From: Anaerolineae bacterium
Lineage (GTDB): Bacteria > Chloroflexota > Anaerolineae > E26-bin7
DNA: 13,428 nt
Direction of reading: 5' to 3'
Assembly: GCA_029933115.1 (NCBI GenBank)
Contig: JAOZOT010000030.1
Coordinates: forward strand, 1 to 13,428
Shown here: one piece after another, positions 1 to 5,425 of the stretch
Numbering within the stretch: position 1 is the stretch's first letter
Layout of the letters: each line of letters starts with the position of its first letter
Made by a program: the position numbers and the translations under genes
The notes under the pieces: model-generated
Told to the model about the DNA's origin: nothing
Seen by the model: the letters and a program-made list of their open reading frames with translations, nothing else
The model's database searches: none

Positions 1-57
1 CTGTGTGGGAACATGCCCCACCCGATCACTTGCCCACGTTTACGTGCGGACTTACAG

Positions 58-86
58 TTGAGTTGAATTAGAAAAGGTTGTATAAT
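58..86 (+). promoter_or_regulatory. Promoter of the HD-domain gene
   Basis: A TTGAGT -35 element (58-63) is separated by 17 nt from a perfect TATAAT -10 element (81-86). Transcription would start near 93, giving a leader of about 30 nt that carries the AAGGAGGT ribosome binding site at 103-110. This is a standard sigma-70-type promoter read directly from the sequence. Confidence 0.8.
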
Positions 87-121
87 ACCCGGAGATTACA
101 CCAAGGAGGTGGTAGATAAAC

Positions 122-682
122 ATGAATCGAGAACAAGCATGGGAGCTACTCACCGAATATACCAAGAATCCTAATCTCATCAAGCACGCTCTGGCTGTGG
201 AGGCGGCTATGCGCGCCTATGCTCGAAAGTTCGGCGAGGATGAAGAGAAGTGGGGCGTCGTAGGGCTCATCCACGACTTTGATTACGAGAAATTCCCTAC
301 TGTGCCAGAGCATACTACTGAAGGAGCCCGGATCATGCGTGAGCGGGGTTGGCCCGAGGAGTACATCCGTGCTATGCAGTCTCACGCTGATTACAGCGGC
401 GTACCCCGTGAGAGCTTGATGGAGAAGGCTCTCTTTGCTGTGGACGAATTGACGGGCCTCATCGTGGCCGTGGCTCTGGTGCGGCCATCCAAGAGCATCC
501 TGGACGTCAAAGTCAAGTCGGTCAAGAAGAAATGGAAGGACAAAGCCTTTGCCGCCGGGGTGAACCGTCAGGACATTGAGGAGGGAGCGGCCGAGTTAGG
601 CGTGGAATTGAGCGAGCACATCGCCATCGTTCTGGAGGCCATGCAAGGAATAGCCGATGAGTTGGGCTTGGCAGGGCAGTAA
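122..682 (+). CDS. HD-domain (HDIG-type) metal-dependent phosphohydrolase
   Basis: This 186-residue soluble protein is a small stand-alone HD-domain hydrolase. The HD ligand pattern is visible: H22, the H51-D52 pair in LIHDFDYE, H88 in SHADYSG and D108 in AVDELTG, all in the spacing expected of metal-binding HD proteins. Such proteins usually cleave phosphate esters of nucleotides or similar small molecules; the substrate here cannot be told from sequence. The start is fixed by AAGGAGGT 12 nt upstream and by its own promoter. It is the only rightward gene in the window and converges on the phosphate uptake genes, so it seems a single-gene unit. The C-terminal third (after residue 115) is helical and lysine/glutamate-rich. 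No odd features were seen. The family call is confident, the specific function is not. Confidence 0.85.
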   Translation: MNREQAWELLTEYTKNPNLIKHALAVEAAMRAYARKFGEDEEKWGVVGLIHDFDYEKFPTVPEHTTEGARIMRERGWPEEYIRAMQSHADYSGVPRESLMEKALFAVDELTGLIVAVALVRPSKSILDVKVKSVKKKWKDKAFAAGVNRQDIEEGAAELGVELSEHIAIVLEAMQGIADELGLAGQ

Positions 683-690
683 TGACCTTC

Positions 691-745
691 CCCTCTCCCT
701 CTCCCAAGGTTTGGGAGAGGGAGAGGGTTGGGGGGAGGGTGAGGG
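691..745. repeat. Long inverted repeat with G-tracts between convergent genes
   Basis: CCCTCTCCCTCTCCC (691-705) is repeated inverted at 713-727, and two more A-T pairs close the stem to 17 bp with a 3-nt loop. The + strand then continues with further G-runs to 745, giving at least six G-tracts of three or more between 713 and 745, enough for a G-quadruplex. It lies 8 nt after the stop of the HD gene and 1 nt from the stop of the convergent DUF47 gene, where a two-way terminator or an interspersed intergenic repeat would be expected. There is no U-tract on either side, so termination by the simple intrinsic mechanism is not shown. Confidence 0.7.
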
Positions 746-746
746 C

Positions 747-1373
747 TCAAGTCCTTTTCACCACGATGTCTCCGATGATGTTAGCCGCTTCGTCGCCCCG
801 GTCGGCGCAGTTGCTGAGATGGCGGTAAATCTCTCTGAGCTTCAACATCTCCACCACGTGTTCCACATCTTTGGGGCCGCTGAAAAGATCGGCGATGGCT
901 TCCCGGTATAGGTGCTCTACCTGATTCTCCAGAGTCTTGGCGCGCACGGCGTGATCGTTGGCCACGTTGGGATGGTCCTTCAAGCGCAGGACGCCCAGGT
1001 GAATCTCTTCGGCGGCTTTCCGCAATTTGGAAACCATGCGCTGTAAGTGGGGGTTCGGCTTTACATCCAGAATCTCCATTTCGTCAACGGTGGTATAACC
1101 GTAGTCAATGATGTCATCAATGGCCCGTGAGAGGGCAAAGATGTCTTCCCGGTCAATGGGGGTGACAAAGGTGCGGAGCAACTCGTCAATGAGGATGCGT
1201 CGCACTTCGTCAGCCTCTTTCTCGGCCCTGGTGACTCGCTTGGCCGTCTCCTCATCGGCGTTCCTCATATAATCTTCCAGGGCTTCCATGCCCTCCAGGG
1301 TCTTTGCTGCTTGCTCTATGAGCAGCCGCAGAAACTTGTCCTGTCGCGGTTTAAACAAATTCTTCCAACCCAT
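747..1373 (-). CDS. DUF47 / PhoU-like phosphate transport accessory protein
   Basis: This 208-residue, wholly helical cytoplasmic protein belongs to the DUF47 (TIGR00153, PhoU-like) family, which regulates or assists PiT phosphate permeases. Visible family features are the TPIDREDI segment (residues 71-78), the acidic helix EADEVRR near residue 55, SRAIDDIIDY (82-91) and the closing CADRGDEAANII segment (about 189-200) with metal-ligand-type aspartates. Length matches the family. The ATG start has an AGGAG site at 1379-1383, 5 nt away. It follows the PiT permease gene after only 13 nt, so the two are co-transcribed, and this pairing is common in bacteria. Regulation would come from the complex leader ahead of the permease. 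The family call is secure; how it acts on the permease is not known from sequence. Confidence 0.92.
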   Translation of the reverse strand: MGWKNLFKPRQDKFLRLLIEQAAKTLEGMEALEDYMRNADEETAKRVTRAEKEADEVRRILIDELLRTFVTPIDREDIFALSRAIDDIIDYGYTTVDEMEILDVKPNPHLQRMVSKLRKAAEEIHLGVLRLKDHPNVANDHAVRAKTLENQVEHLYREAIADLFSGPKDVEHVVEMLKLREIYRHLSNCADRGDEAANIIGDIVVKRT

Positions 1374-1386
1374 TGTCTCTCCTTTT

Positions 1387-2385
1387 CTATAATATTTGCC
1401 CCATGAGAGCCAGCAGCTTGCTAAACAGGGCGGCCATCAGTGCGGTGGCCGGAATGGTGATTATCCAGGCGGTGAAAATGTTGCTGGCTACCCCCCAGCG
1501 CACCTTGGAGAGTCTCTCCGCCGAGCCTACGCCCATGATAGCCGAGCTAACTACGTGGGTAGTGCTGACCGGTCCGCCCAGGAGGGCTGCCATCAGGATA
1601 ACAAAAGCCGAACTTGCTTGAGAAGTAAAGCCATGAATGGGCCTGATTCTGTATATCTTGCCTCCCAGGGTCCTGATGATCCGCCAGCCCCCGAAAGCCG
1701 TGCCCAAAGAGATAGCCAGGGCGCTGATCAGAATGACCCACTTGGGAACAATAAAGTACGATAGGTGGCCGGTGGCGACCAGCCCCATGGTGATGATGCC
1801 CATTGTCTTCTGGGCGTCATTGGTGCCGTGGCTCAAAGCCAGAGCCAGGGAGGTCACGATTTGCAAGCGCTTGAAAAGCCAGTTGATCCGGGGTGAGGCT
1901 CCTCGTGCCAGGAAGAGAACCAGCTTCATGAAGAGGTATCCGAGCATCAAGCCCAGGAAGGGTGAGAGGAAAAGAGCCACAAGCACTTTTTCCAGACCGG
2001 CCATCTTTATCGTGCTCACCCCAAAATCTACGCTCACCGCTCCCAGAATCCCGCCGATCAGAGCGTGGGATGAGCTGGAGGGGATGCCGAAAAACCAGGT
2101 GACCAGATTCCAGATGATGGCGCTCGAAAGGGCTGCCAGGATCACGCCTATAGTGATGGTGGCCGGATCCACAATATCGTGGCCGATGGTAGTGGCCACC
2201 GCCACGCCGAAGAGGAACGGGGCGCAGAAATTAGCCACCGCACTGAGGGTCAGTGCCATGCGGGGTGACATGGCTCGCGAAGAGATAACAGTGGCCACCA
2301 CGTTGCTGCTATCGTTAAAGCCGTTCAGGAAATCAAAGAGCACCGCCGTTCCTATTAGAGCGCCGACTAACGCTGTTGTGCTCAA
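1387..2385 (-). CDS. PiT-family inorganic phosphate permease
   Basis: This is an integral membrane phosphate:cation transporter of about 332 residues. The two inverted PiT signature repeats are visible: NGFNDSSNVVAT close to the N-terminus and SHGTNDAQKTMG in the C-terminal half, each followed by its partner motif (GIPSSSSHAL and GGPVSTTHVV). About ten hydrophobic segments are present. An upstream GTG at 2406 would add 7 residues, but I chose the TTG at 2383-2385 because AAAGGAG (2392-2398) lies 6 nt before it and because the GTG sits inside a palindrome without its own ribosome site. It is followed by the DUF47 partner gene. Its leader holds a promoter, hairpins and a terminator, which suggests control by attenuation. 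Metal-phosphate preference cannot be read from sequence. Confidence 0.93.
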   Translation of the reverse strand: MSTTALVGALIGTAVLFDFLNGFNDSSNVVATVISSRAMSPRMALTLSAVANFCAPFLFGVAVATTIGHDIVDPATITIGVILAALSSAIIWNLVTWFFGIPSSSSHALIGGILGAVSVDFGVSTIKMAGLEKVLVALFLSPFLGLMLGYLFMKLVLFLARGASPRINWLFKRLQIVTSLALALSHGTNDAQKTMGIITMGLVATGHLSYFIVPKWVILISALAISLGTAFGGWRIIRTLGGKIYRIRPIHGFTSQASSAFVILMAALLGGPVSTTHVVSSAIMGVGSAERLSKVRWGVASNIFTAWIITIPATALMAALFSKLLALMGQIL

Positions 2386-2391
2386 GGAAGG

Positions 2392-2398
2392 CTCCTTT
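2392..2398 (-). promoter_or_regulatory. Ribosome binding site fixing the TTG start of the PiT gene
   Basis: AAAGGAG ends 6 nt before the TTG codon at 2385. It favours this TTG over the more upstream GTG at 2406, and it directly abuts the 16-bp palindrome at 2399-2414, which in RNA could fold into a hairpin next to the site. Confidence 0.7.
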
Positions 2399-2414
2399 CT
2401 GCACACGTGTGCAG
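2399..2414. promoter_or_regulatory. 16-bp perfect palindrome upstream of PiT
   Basis: CTGCACACGTGTGCAG is a perfect palindrome. As DNA it looks like a dimeric repressor site; as RNA it could form a 6-bp hairpin with an ACGU loop touching the ribosome binding site at 2392-2398. It lies between the leader terminator and the start codon, where binding or folding would affect PiT expression. No known operator is recognised. Confidence 0.5.
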
Positions 2415-2426
2415 GCTCAACTTAAG

Positions 2427-2464
2427 AAAAAAATTCGCCGCGCGGTCTCAGGCCTGCGCGGCGA
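2427..2464 (-). terminator. Intrinsic terminator in the leader of PiT
   Basis: On the minus strand UCGCCGCGC (2464-2456) pairs with GCGCGGCGA (2443-2435) as a 9-bp GC-rich stem, extendable by a G-U and a G-C pair, then a single A and seven U (2433-2427). It is a textbook intrinsic terminator. It lies about 290 nt after the moaA stop but downstream of a strong promoter at 2680-2708 and only 40 nt before the PiT start, so it either ends a small RNA or acts as an attenuator of PiT. Confidence 0.8.
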
Positions 2465-2673
2465 GTGGGGGTGTCCCTTCTCACATTCTCTTTTTCCTCC
2501 AGGTGGGAGGTCGGCCCTTCGGTTCTGCTCTCAGGGCCGAGGAAGTGGAGCTGAGGGGATACCCCTCAAGCTCCCCAGGCTTCGCTGCGCGAGCCCAATC
2601 TCCAGGGCGACGAAGGCTCTCCACTGAGCTTGTCCAATCTCTTTTAAAAATCAGGGTCTCAACATATACTGTT
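2427..2673 (-). ncRNA. Candidate structured leader or small RNA (about 247 nt), function unknown
   Basis: The 330-nt gap between PiT and moaA is transcribed leftwards from the promoter at 2680-2708 and closed by the terminator at 2427-2464. In between the predicted RNA folds into several hairpins: GGAGC plus UGAGGGG pairing with CCCCUCA plus GCUCC around a UAU loop (2547-2574, 12 bp with one bulge), UCGGCCC with GGGCCGA (2511-2540), a GCCC/GGGC hairpin flanked by CUUCG/CGAAG (about 2578-2615), and a short CCUCC/GGAGG hairpin near 2500. No protein-coding signal is seen. I do not recognise it as a known RNA class. It may be a cis-acting leader of PiT or a free RNA. Confidence 0.5.
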
Positions 2674-2675
2674 GA
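2659..2675. promoter_or_regulatory. Operator-like dyad over the transcription start
   Basis: TCAACA and TGTTGA are perfect inverted arms around a 5-nt centre. The dyad begins 4 nt downstream of the -10 element at 2680-2685 and covers the expected start site, a typical repressor position. The regulator is not identified. Confidence 0.5.
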
Positions 2676-2679
2676 TATT

Positions 2680-2708
2680 ATTTTAGCATACTTTCAGCTT
2701 TTTGTCAA
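2680..2708 (-). promoter_or_regulatory. Strong promoter for the PiT leader
   Basis: On the minus strand a perfect TTGACA (2708-2703), a 17-nt spacer and TAAAAT (2685-2680) are present, with a TGC extension before the -10. It starts 7 nt after the moaA stop codon and directs transcription towards PiT and DUF47, giving a leader of nearly 290 nt. Confidence 0.85.
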
Positions 2709-2715
2709 TTGAGGC

Positions 2716-3702
2716 TCAGCCTCCAATCTCTGACATGGCTCTTTCTCTTGGGGCAATGCTTTCGCCCAGGTGATGGCGCTCCGGCTTGGTTCCTATGGAG
2801 CGGATGAGCAGCCCTCTGATCTCTGCTAGGTCGGCACCCAGGCGCAGGGGGGTGCGCAGGTCAATCTCGTAATCGGAGAGCAGGCAGGGGCGTAGGCGAC
2901 CATCAGCGGTGAGGCGCAGGCGATTGCACCGGTAGCAGAAGTGCTCGCTGACCGGGCTGATGAAGCCGATGGTGCCCGCCGCTCCTGAGAGGCGGTAGTA
3001 TCTGGCCGGGCCGTTGCCAACCCTCACTTTGGCCGGCAGGAGTTCGCCAAATGCGGCTTCGATTCGGCGGCGCGCTTCGCCTACGGAGACATAGCCGTCG
3101 CCGGCCCAAGCGGCATTAGCTCCCAGGGGCATCAGTTCAATGAAGCGCACGTGCCAGTCGCCTTCCAGGGTCAGCCGGGCGAAATCTACCACTTCATCGT
3201 CGTTGAGACCCCGTACCATTACCATGTTGACCTTGAGGGGCACGAGGCCCGCTTCCCTGGCGGCAGCGATGCCTTCGAATACTGCGGCCAGGTTCCCCCG
3301 GCGCGTTATCCGGCGAAACCGCTCAGGCCGCAGAGTGTCCAGGCTGACGTTGACCCGCCTCAGTCCGGCCTGGGCCAGTTCCGCCGCGTACCGCGCCAGA
3401 AGGGTGCCGTTGGTGGTCATGGCCAAGTCATCAATACCGGGGATGTGGGCCAGCTTGTGCACCAGTTCTACAAGGCCCAGGCGGACCAGCGGCTCGCCCC
3501 CCGTCAGGCGGACCTTGCTGATGCCTAGAGAAGTCGCTGCACGAACGATGAGCTCAATTTCCTCGTAGCGCAGGATTTCCTCGTGGGGGCGCCACGGCAC
3601 CCCTTCCGGGGGCATGCAGTACACGCAGCGCAGGTTGCAGCGGTCGGTGACTGAAACCCGCAGATAGCTGATGGGCCGGTTGAAATTGTCCAGATAAGGC
3701 AT
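2716..3702 (-). CDS. moaA: GTP 3',8-cyclase MoaA (radical SAM, molybdopterin synthesis)
   Basis: MoaA uses two iron-sulfur clusters and S-adenosylmethionine to rearrange GTP to 3',8-cyclo-7,8-dihydro-GTP, the first step to the pyranopterin of molybdenum and tungsten cofactors. The 328-residue protein shows the radical SAM motif with C22, C26 and C29 (RCNLRCVYC), the GGEPL S-adenosylmethionine contact near residue 70, the C-terminal cluster cysteines in CYRCNRLRLTADGRLRPC, and the essential terminal GG. Length is normal. GGAGGT at 3711-3716 precedes the ATG by 8 nt. It lies 175 nt downstream of the tungstate-binding protein gene on the same strand, linking metal uptake to cofactor synthesis. 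Two 8-bp direct repeats AACGGACG (3724-3731 and 3742-3749) lie just upstream and may be regulatory. No other cofactor synthesis gene is in the window. Confidence 0.96.
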   Translation of the reverse strand: MPYLDNFNRPISYLRVSVTDRCNLRCVYCMPPEGVPWRPHEEILRYEEIELIVRAATSLGISKVRLTGGEPLVRLGLVELVHKLAHIPGIDDLAMTTNGTLLARYAAELAQAGLRRVNVSLDTLRPERFRRITRRGNLAAVFEGIAAAREAGLVPLKVNMVMVRGLNDDEVVDFARLTLEGDWHVRFIELMPLGANAAWAGDGYVSVGEARRRIEAAFGELLPAKVRVGNGPARYYRLSGAAGTIGFISPVSEHFCYRCNRLRLTADGRLRPCLLSDYEIDLRTPLRLGADLAEIRGLLIRSIGTKPERHHLGESIAPRERAMSEIGG

Positions 3703-3789
3703 TGCTGCTTACCTCCGCAGTACAACGGACGGGGAGAGTTTAACGGACGTGCCAGGCACTTTTAGAAAGAAATACCTATCCCAACTGCT

Positions 3790-3839
3790 CCCGCCGGATT
3801 GCCAAATCCGGCGGGTATGGTCTGGATTTGGCAATCCAG
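3790..3839. repeat. Twin hairpins with mutually complementary cores
   Basis: CCCGCCGGATT (3790-3800) and AATCCGGCGGG (3805-3815) form an 11-bp hairpin with a GCCA loop. CTGGATT (3822-3828) and AATCCAG (3833-3839) form a second one with a TGGC loop. The 14-nt core of the first (3796-3809) is the exact reverse complement of that of the second (3824-3837), so the two can also pair with each other. This paired, opposed arrangement resembles a REP/BIME-type intergenic element. It lies between tupA and moaA and may terminate or stabilise the transcript; no U-tract is present. Confidence 0.65.
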
Positions 3840-3877
3840 GCCGAGCGAAGCAGGACATTTTATTTCTTCCACATCCC

Positions 3878-5038
3878 TTACCGGGCCGCCCGCCACGCCT
3901 CAGAGTCGGGCACGAATAGCGGCCGGCCGAATCTGTCCTTCCCGAACTCGCCGATCATTTTCTGGGTGGGCACCGAGGTGAACCAGTTGATGAAACTCAT
4001 AGCCAGGTCAAAGTTGACGTGGGGGTGCCTCTGTGGGTTGACGGCAATGATGCCGTAGGGGTTGAACAGCCGGGGGTCACCTTCGACCAGGACGACCAGG
4101 TCAATCCCTTCCAGCGTGCGGGCCAGGTAGGTGCCCCGGTCGGTCAGGGTGTAGGCTTGTAGCTCATCAGCCATAGTGAGGACAGCGCCCATGCCCTGCC
4201 CGGCCGAGATATACCAGTCTCCAGGGGGGCGGACGTAAGTGACCTCTCTGTCCTGGCCCTTTTTGGTGATAGTGCTGCTCCTCTCTTGCAGCTCGAGGCC
4301 GCTTTCTTTCCAGAGGGATTGTTCCTTGATGTGCGTCCCAGAGTCGTCGCCGCGGGAGACAAACAGGCTCTGGGTCTCGGCTATCCTGGCCAGGGCTGCA
4401 ACTATGTCGGTCATCCCTCTGACTCCGGCCGGGTCGCTGGCCGGACCGACGAGCACAAAGTCGTTGTACATCAGGTCTTTGCGGTTGACCCCGTAGCCGG
4501 CTTCAACGAAGGCTTCTTCTTTGGAGCGGGTGTGAACCAGCACCACATCGCAGTTGCCATCTTCGCCCAACTTTAGGGCCTGGCCGGTGCCCACAGCGAT
4601 GACCTCTACTTTGGCGTTGTATTTAGCCTCAAAGTCGGGCAGGATGTAGGCCAGGAGGCCAGAGTTTTCGGTACTGGTGGTGGTGGCCAGGATCAGCTTC
4701 TCCGGCTCAGGCGGCTTGTAAGAAGCCATCAGCGCCCCGGCATCTTCAGGTGCGGGGATCAGGATCTTCCATCCCGGTTGAATGATACGGGGGTTGGCGA
4801 TTCGGGCAAAGGTGGGGTCCTGGGCGTTCCTGGCATTGGTGGCAGCCACGATGGCCGTGTAGGCCGCGCCATTGCCCAGGTACTTTTCGGCCAAACTCCA
4901 TAGGTTGTCGTCCTTCTGCACGGTGTAGACGGTCTCTCCTGCCCTCAGCGGAGCAGACTCGACCGCCCCCAGCCCCAGAGGCAAGAGCAACGAAAGCAGA
5001 AGGATTGAGACGAACAGACGCAATTTGATGCGAGACAT
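3878..5038 (-). CDS. tupA: LysM-TupA fusion, tungstate-binding protein of ABC importer
   Basis: This 386-residue secreted protein would capture tungstate outside the membrane and hand it to TupB/TupC. Residues 1-25 are a signal peptide without a lipobox cysteine. Residues 37-96 form a LysM domain (starts YTVQKDDNLWSLAEKYLG, ends GWKILIPAP), normally a peptidoglycan-binding module. From about residue 114 the TupA domain follows, with LATTTSTENSGLL (TTTS at 119-122), GTGQALKLGEDGNCDVVLVHTR, YNDFVLVGP, SRGDDSGTH and FNPYGIIAVNP, all typical of tungstate-specific binders. The ATG start is preceded by CCGAGGAGGAA (5044-5054). The gene lies downstream of tupB and tupC rather than ahead of them, with its own structured leader. 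The LysM fusion is unusual and may replace lipid anchoring. Molybdate binding is not excluded, but the motifs favour tungstate. Confidence 0.93.
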   Translation of the reverse strand: MSRIKLRLFVSILLLSLLLPLGLGAVESAPLRAGETVYTVQKDDNLWSLAEKYLGNGAAYTAIVAATNARNAQDPTFARIANPRIIQPGWKILIPAPEDAGALMASYKPPEPEKLILATTTSTENSGLLAYILPDFEAKYNAKVEVIAVGTGQALKLGEDGNCDVVLVHTRSKEEAFVEAGYGVNRKDLMYNDFVLVGPASDPAGVRGMTDIVAALARIAETQSLFVSRGDDSGTHIKEQSLWKESGLELQERSSTITKKGQDREVTYVRPPGDWYISAGQGMGAVLTMADELQAYTLTDRGTYLARTLEGIDLVVLVEGDPRLFNPYGIIAVNPQRHPHVNFDLAMSFINWFTSVPTQKMIGEFGKDRFGRPLFVPDSEAWRAAR

Positions 5039-5043
5039 TTCCT

Positions 5044-5054
5044 TTCCTCCTCGG
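5044..5054 (-). promoter_or_regulatory. Ribosome binding site of tupA, complement of an upstream element
   Basis: CCGAGGAGGAA on the minus strand is the tupA ribosome binding site. It is perfectly complementary over 11 nt to UUCCUCCUCGG at 5214-5204 in the same leader, 150 nt upstream and just after riboswitch A, so it may be masked by base pairing. Purine-rich sites pair with pyrimidine runs easily, so chance remains possible. Confidence 0.55.
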
Positions 5055-5084
5055 ATTTTGGTGAGTTTGATGGCTCACTGAGAT

Positions 5085-5114
5085 GAAAAGCGAGGGCAAG
5101 CCTTCCCGCTTTTC
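5085..5114 (-). terminator. Terminator-like hairpin in tupA leader
   Basis: GAAAAGCG and CGCUUUUC form a perfect 8-bp stem around a 14-nt loop with two more possible G-C pairs. The UUUU belongs to the 3' arm, as in some two-way terminators. It could stop transcription before tupA when other leader structures allow it. The following sequence (AUCUC) is not U-rich, so this is a weak call. Confidence 0.35.
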
Positions 5115-5136
5115 AGAGTACATACTTGGTTGTTTT

Positions 5137-5180
5137 CCGCCTCACCTCCTTTCAGTTTGTTTGGGAAGGAGATGAGACGG
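5137..5180 (-). promoter_or_regulatory. Long hairpin of the riboswitch A expression platform
   Basis: CCGUCUCAUCUCCUU (5180-5166) pairs with AAGGAGGUGAGGCGG (5151-5137) over 15 bp with two G-U pairs and a 14-nt loop. Its UCUCCUU (5172-5166) is complementary to AAGGAGA in the 3' strand of riboswitch A P1 (5250-5244), so aptamer folding and this hairpin should be coupled. No U-tract follows, so it is not itself an intrinsic terminator; it may position the anti-ribosome-site element against the tupA site. Confidence 0.55.
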
Positions 5181-5203
5181 CTGCGGGTCGTTGGCTCCCC
5201 TTA

Positions 5204-5214
5204 CCGAGGAGGAA
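5204..5214 (-). promoter_or_regulatory. Anti-ribosome-site element in tupA leader
   Basis: UUCCUCCUCGG is the perfect 11-nt complement of the tupA ribosome binding site at 5044-5054. Part of it (CUCC) can instead pair locally with a GGGGAG about 7 nt downstream, giving two alternative states. Confidence 0.5.
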
Positions 5215-5240
5215 CGAATAGAGCACGTCCGAACACGGTG

Positions 5241-5353
5241 GTTTCTCCTTTCCAAACACGGGAGGCATGGCCGTTTCCAGCCATACCCTACCGCTCGGCG
5301 TCCATAGCCGCGGGAAGAAAACCACGGCTTTAGGCTCACCAAGTCGGAGAAAC
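5241..5353 (-). promoter_or_regulatory. Riboswitch A: compact Moco/Tuco-type aptamer upstream of tupA
   Basis: On the minus strand GUUUCUCC (5353-5346) pairs with GGAGAAAC (5248-5241) as an 8-bp P1. Inside lie CCUAAA (5334-5329) and UAUGG (5306-5302), a GAAA-tetraloop receptor, separated by an AGCCGUGG/CCGCGGCU hairpin; then AUGGCUG-GAAA-CGGCCAU (5284-5267), a hairpin capped by a GAAA loop; then GCCUCCCG and GGAAAGGAGAAA. These blocks match riboswitch B (7441-7634) closely, with compensatory changes in the GAAA hairpin, and match my recollection of the Moco RNA motif (RF01055). The position ahead of a tungstate-binding protein gene fits a molybdenum or tungsten cofactor sensor. It lacks the extra 12-bp stem found in B. 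No own promoter was found, so it may sit inside the tup transcript. Confidence 0.8.
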
Positions 5354-5373
5354 ATTGGATATGAAATTGAGTC

Positions 5374-5410
5374 AGACCTGACAGGTTTAGTAACAAAACC
5401 TGTCAGGTCT
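5374..5410. repeat. Inverted repeat between tupC and riboswitch A
   Basis: AGACCTGACAGGTTT (5374-5388) and AAACCTGTCAGGTCT (5396-5410) are perfect 15-bp arms around a 7-nt loop. It starts 15 nt after the tupC stop and ends 21 nt before riboswitch A. No U-tract follows on the minus strand, so it fits an RNA-stabilising or processing hairpin, or a dispersed intergenic repeat, better than a terminator. The rest of the 387-nt gap 5039-5425 is riboswitch A and its platform. Confidence 0.65.
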
Positions 5411-5425
5411 CGCTCCTACTGGTTG

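Noticed and set aside
2386..2406. GTG start of PiT at 2406
   Set aside because: It lies inside the palindrome, has no ribosome site, and the real site AAAGGAG is downstream of it, pointing to TTG at 2385.
2427..2673. 6S RNA, RNase P RNA, SRP RNA or tmRNA in the moaA-PiT spacer
   Set aside because: None of the conserved sequence cores of RNase P, SRP or tmRNA is visible, and a single long 6S-like rod is not obvious because several separate hairpins dominate. A covariance search is needed to exclude 6S fully.
3703..3877. A third riboswitch ahead of moaA
   Set aside because: The spacer lacks the receptor, GAAA hairpin and GGAAAGGAG block shared by the other two leaders.
4746..5123. Leftward 125-codon frame starting in the tupA leader after an AAGGAGGU site
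   Set aside because: The site at 5151-5144 is 21 nt from the ATG, too far, and most of the frame overlaps tupA in another frame with no recognisable product. The site fits better as one arm of the leader hairpin.
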